Source: Alphaproteobacteria bacterium (GTDB lineage: Bacteria > Pseudomonadota > Alphaproteobacteria > Sphingomonadales > Rhodothalassiaceae). Taken from it: a stretch of DNA of 5,780 bases. The stretch spans positions 1 through 5,780 of the forward strand of contig RFKS01000036.1 in NCBI GenBank assembly GCA_003694205.1, written 5' to 3'. The position numbers were made by a program, and so were the translations under genes. Below are positions 5,771 through 5,780 of the stretch, in pieces (position 1 is the stretch's first letter; each line of letters opens with the position of its first letter). Below the pieces are notes generated by a model, which had not been told where the DNA came from, did not search any database, and saw only the letters and a list, made by a program, of their open reading frames with translations.

Positions 5771-5780
5771 TTCCATATCA

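Noticed and set aside
5267..5776. 169-codon minus-strand frame at the right end
   Set aside because: Most of it is antisense to the lipoprotein gene; no domain, no good ribosome binding site, Arg/Gly-rich shadow composition.

Overview
The window looks like a GC-rich alphaproteobacterial chromosome segment. Codon third positions are strongly G/C. The lysyl-tRNA synthetase is the class I type, which among bacteria is typical of Alphaproteobacteria. The gcdH and ubiT homologues also fit that group. There are no transposases, integrases, phage genes or CRISPR repeats, so this is an ordinary chromosomal neighbourhood rather than a mobile island.

Left part (1-2640, minus strand). Reading leftwards from about 2520: a putative promoter, gcdH (glutaryl-CoA dehydrogenase), a crotonase-superfamily gene that overlaps the end of gcdH by 4 bp (ATGA), a 154-bp gap, then the 5' part of ubiT, which runs off the left edge. 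GcdH converts glutaryl-CoA from lysine, hydroxylysine and tryptophan breakdown to crotonyl-CoA. The coupled crotonase homologue would be expected to act on an acyl-CoA next, but it lacks both glutamates of classical enoyl-CoA hydratases. ubiT encodes an SCP2-type accessory factor of oxygen-independent ubiquinone synthesis. The gap upstream of it holds a near-consensus FNR/FixK-type box, which fits anaerobic control.

Centre (2497-4248). A divergent promoter region of about 150 bp separates gcdH from the plus-strand gene for class I lysyl-tRNA synthetase. A lysine-using translation gene and a lysine-degradation gene therefore share one regulatory interval. That interval carries a 12-bp perfect palindrome at the gcdH leader and a 9-bp tandem repeat with 10-bp period.

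Right part (4249-5780, plus strand). There is a small TusA/SirA-fold protein whose catalytic Cys is replaced by Gly, then a predicted outer-membrane lipoprotein with Sel1/TPR-like repeats, preceded by a good sigma70-like promoter and a leader hairpin that touches the ribosome binding site. The last 256 bp hold only a weakly supported 65-codon ORF and GC-rich inverted repeats.

I see no clear new multi-gene system. The points most worth following up are the FNR-like box at ubiT, the Cys-less TusA homologue and the Glu-less crotonase coupled to gcdH.
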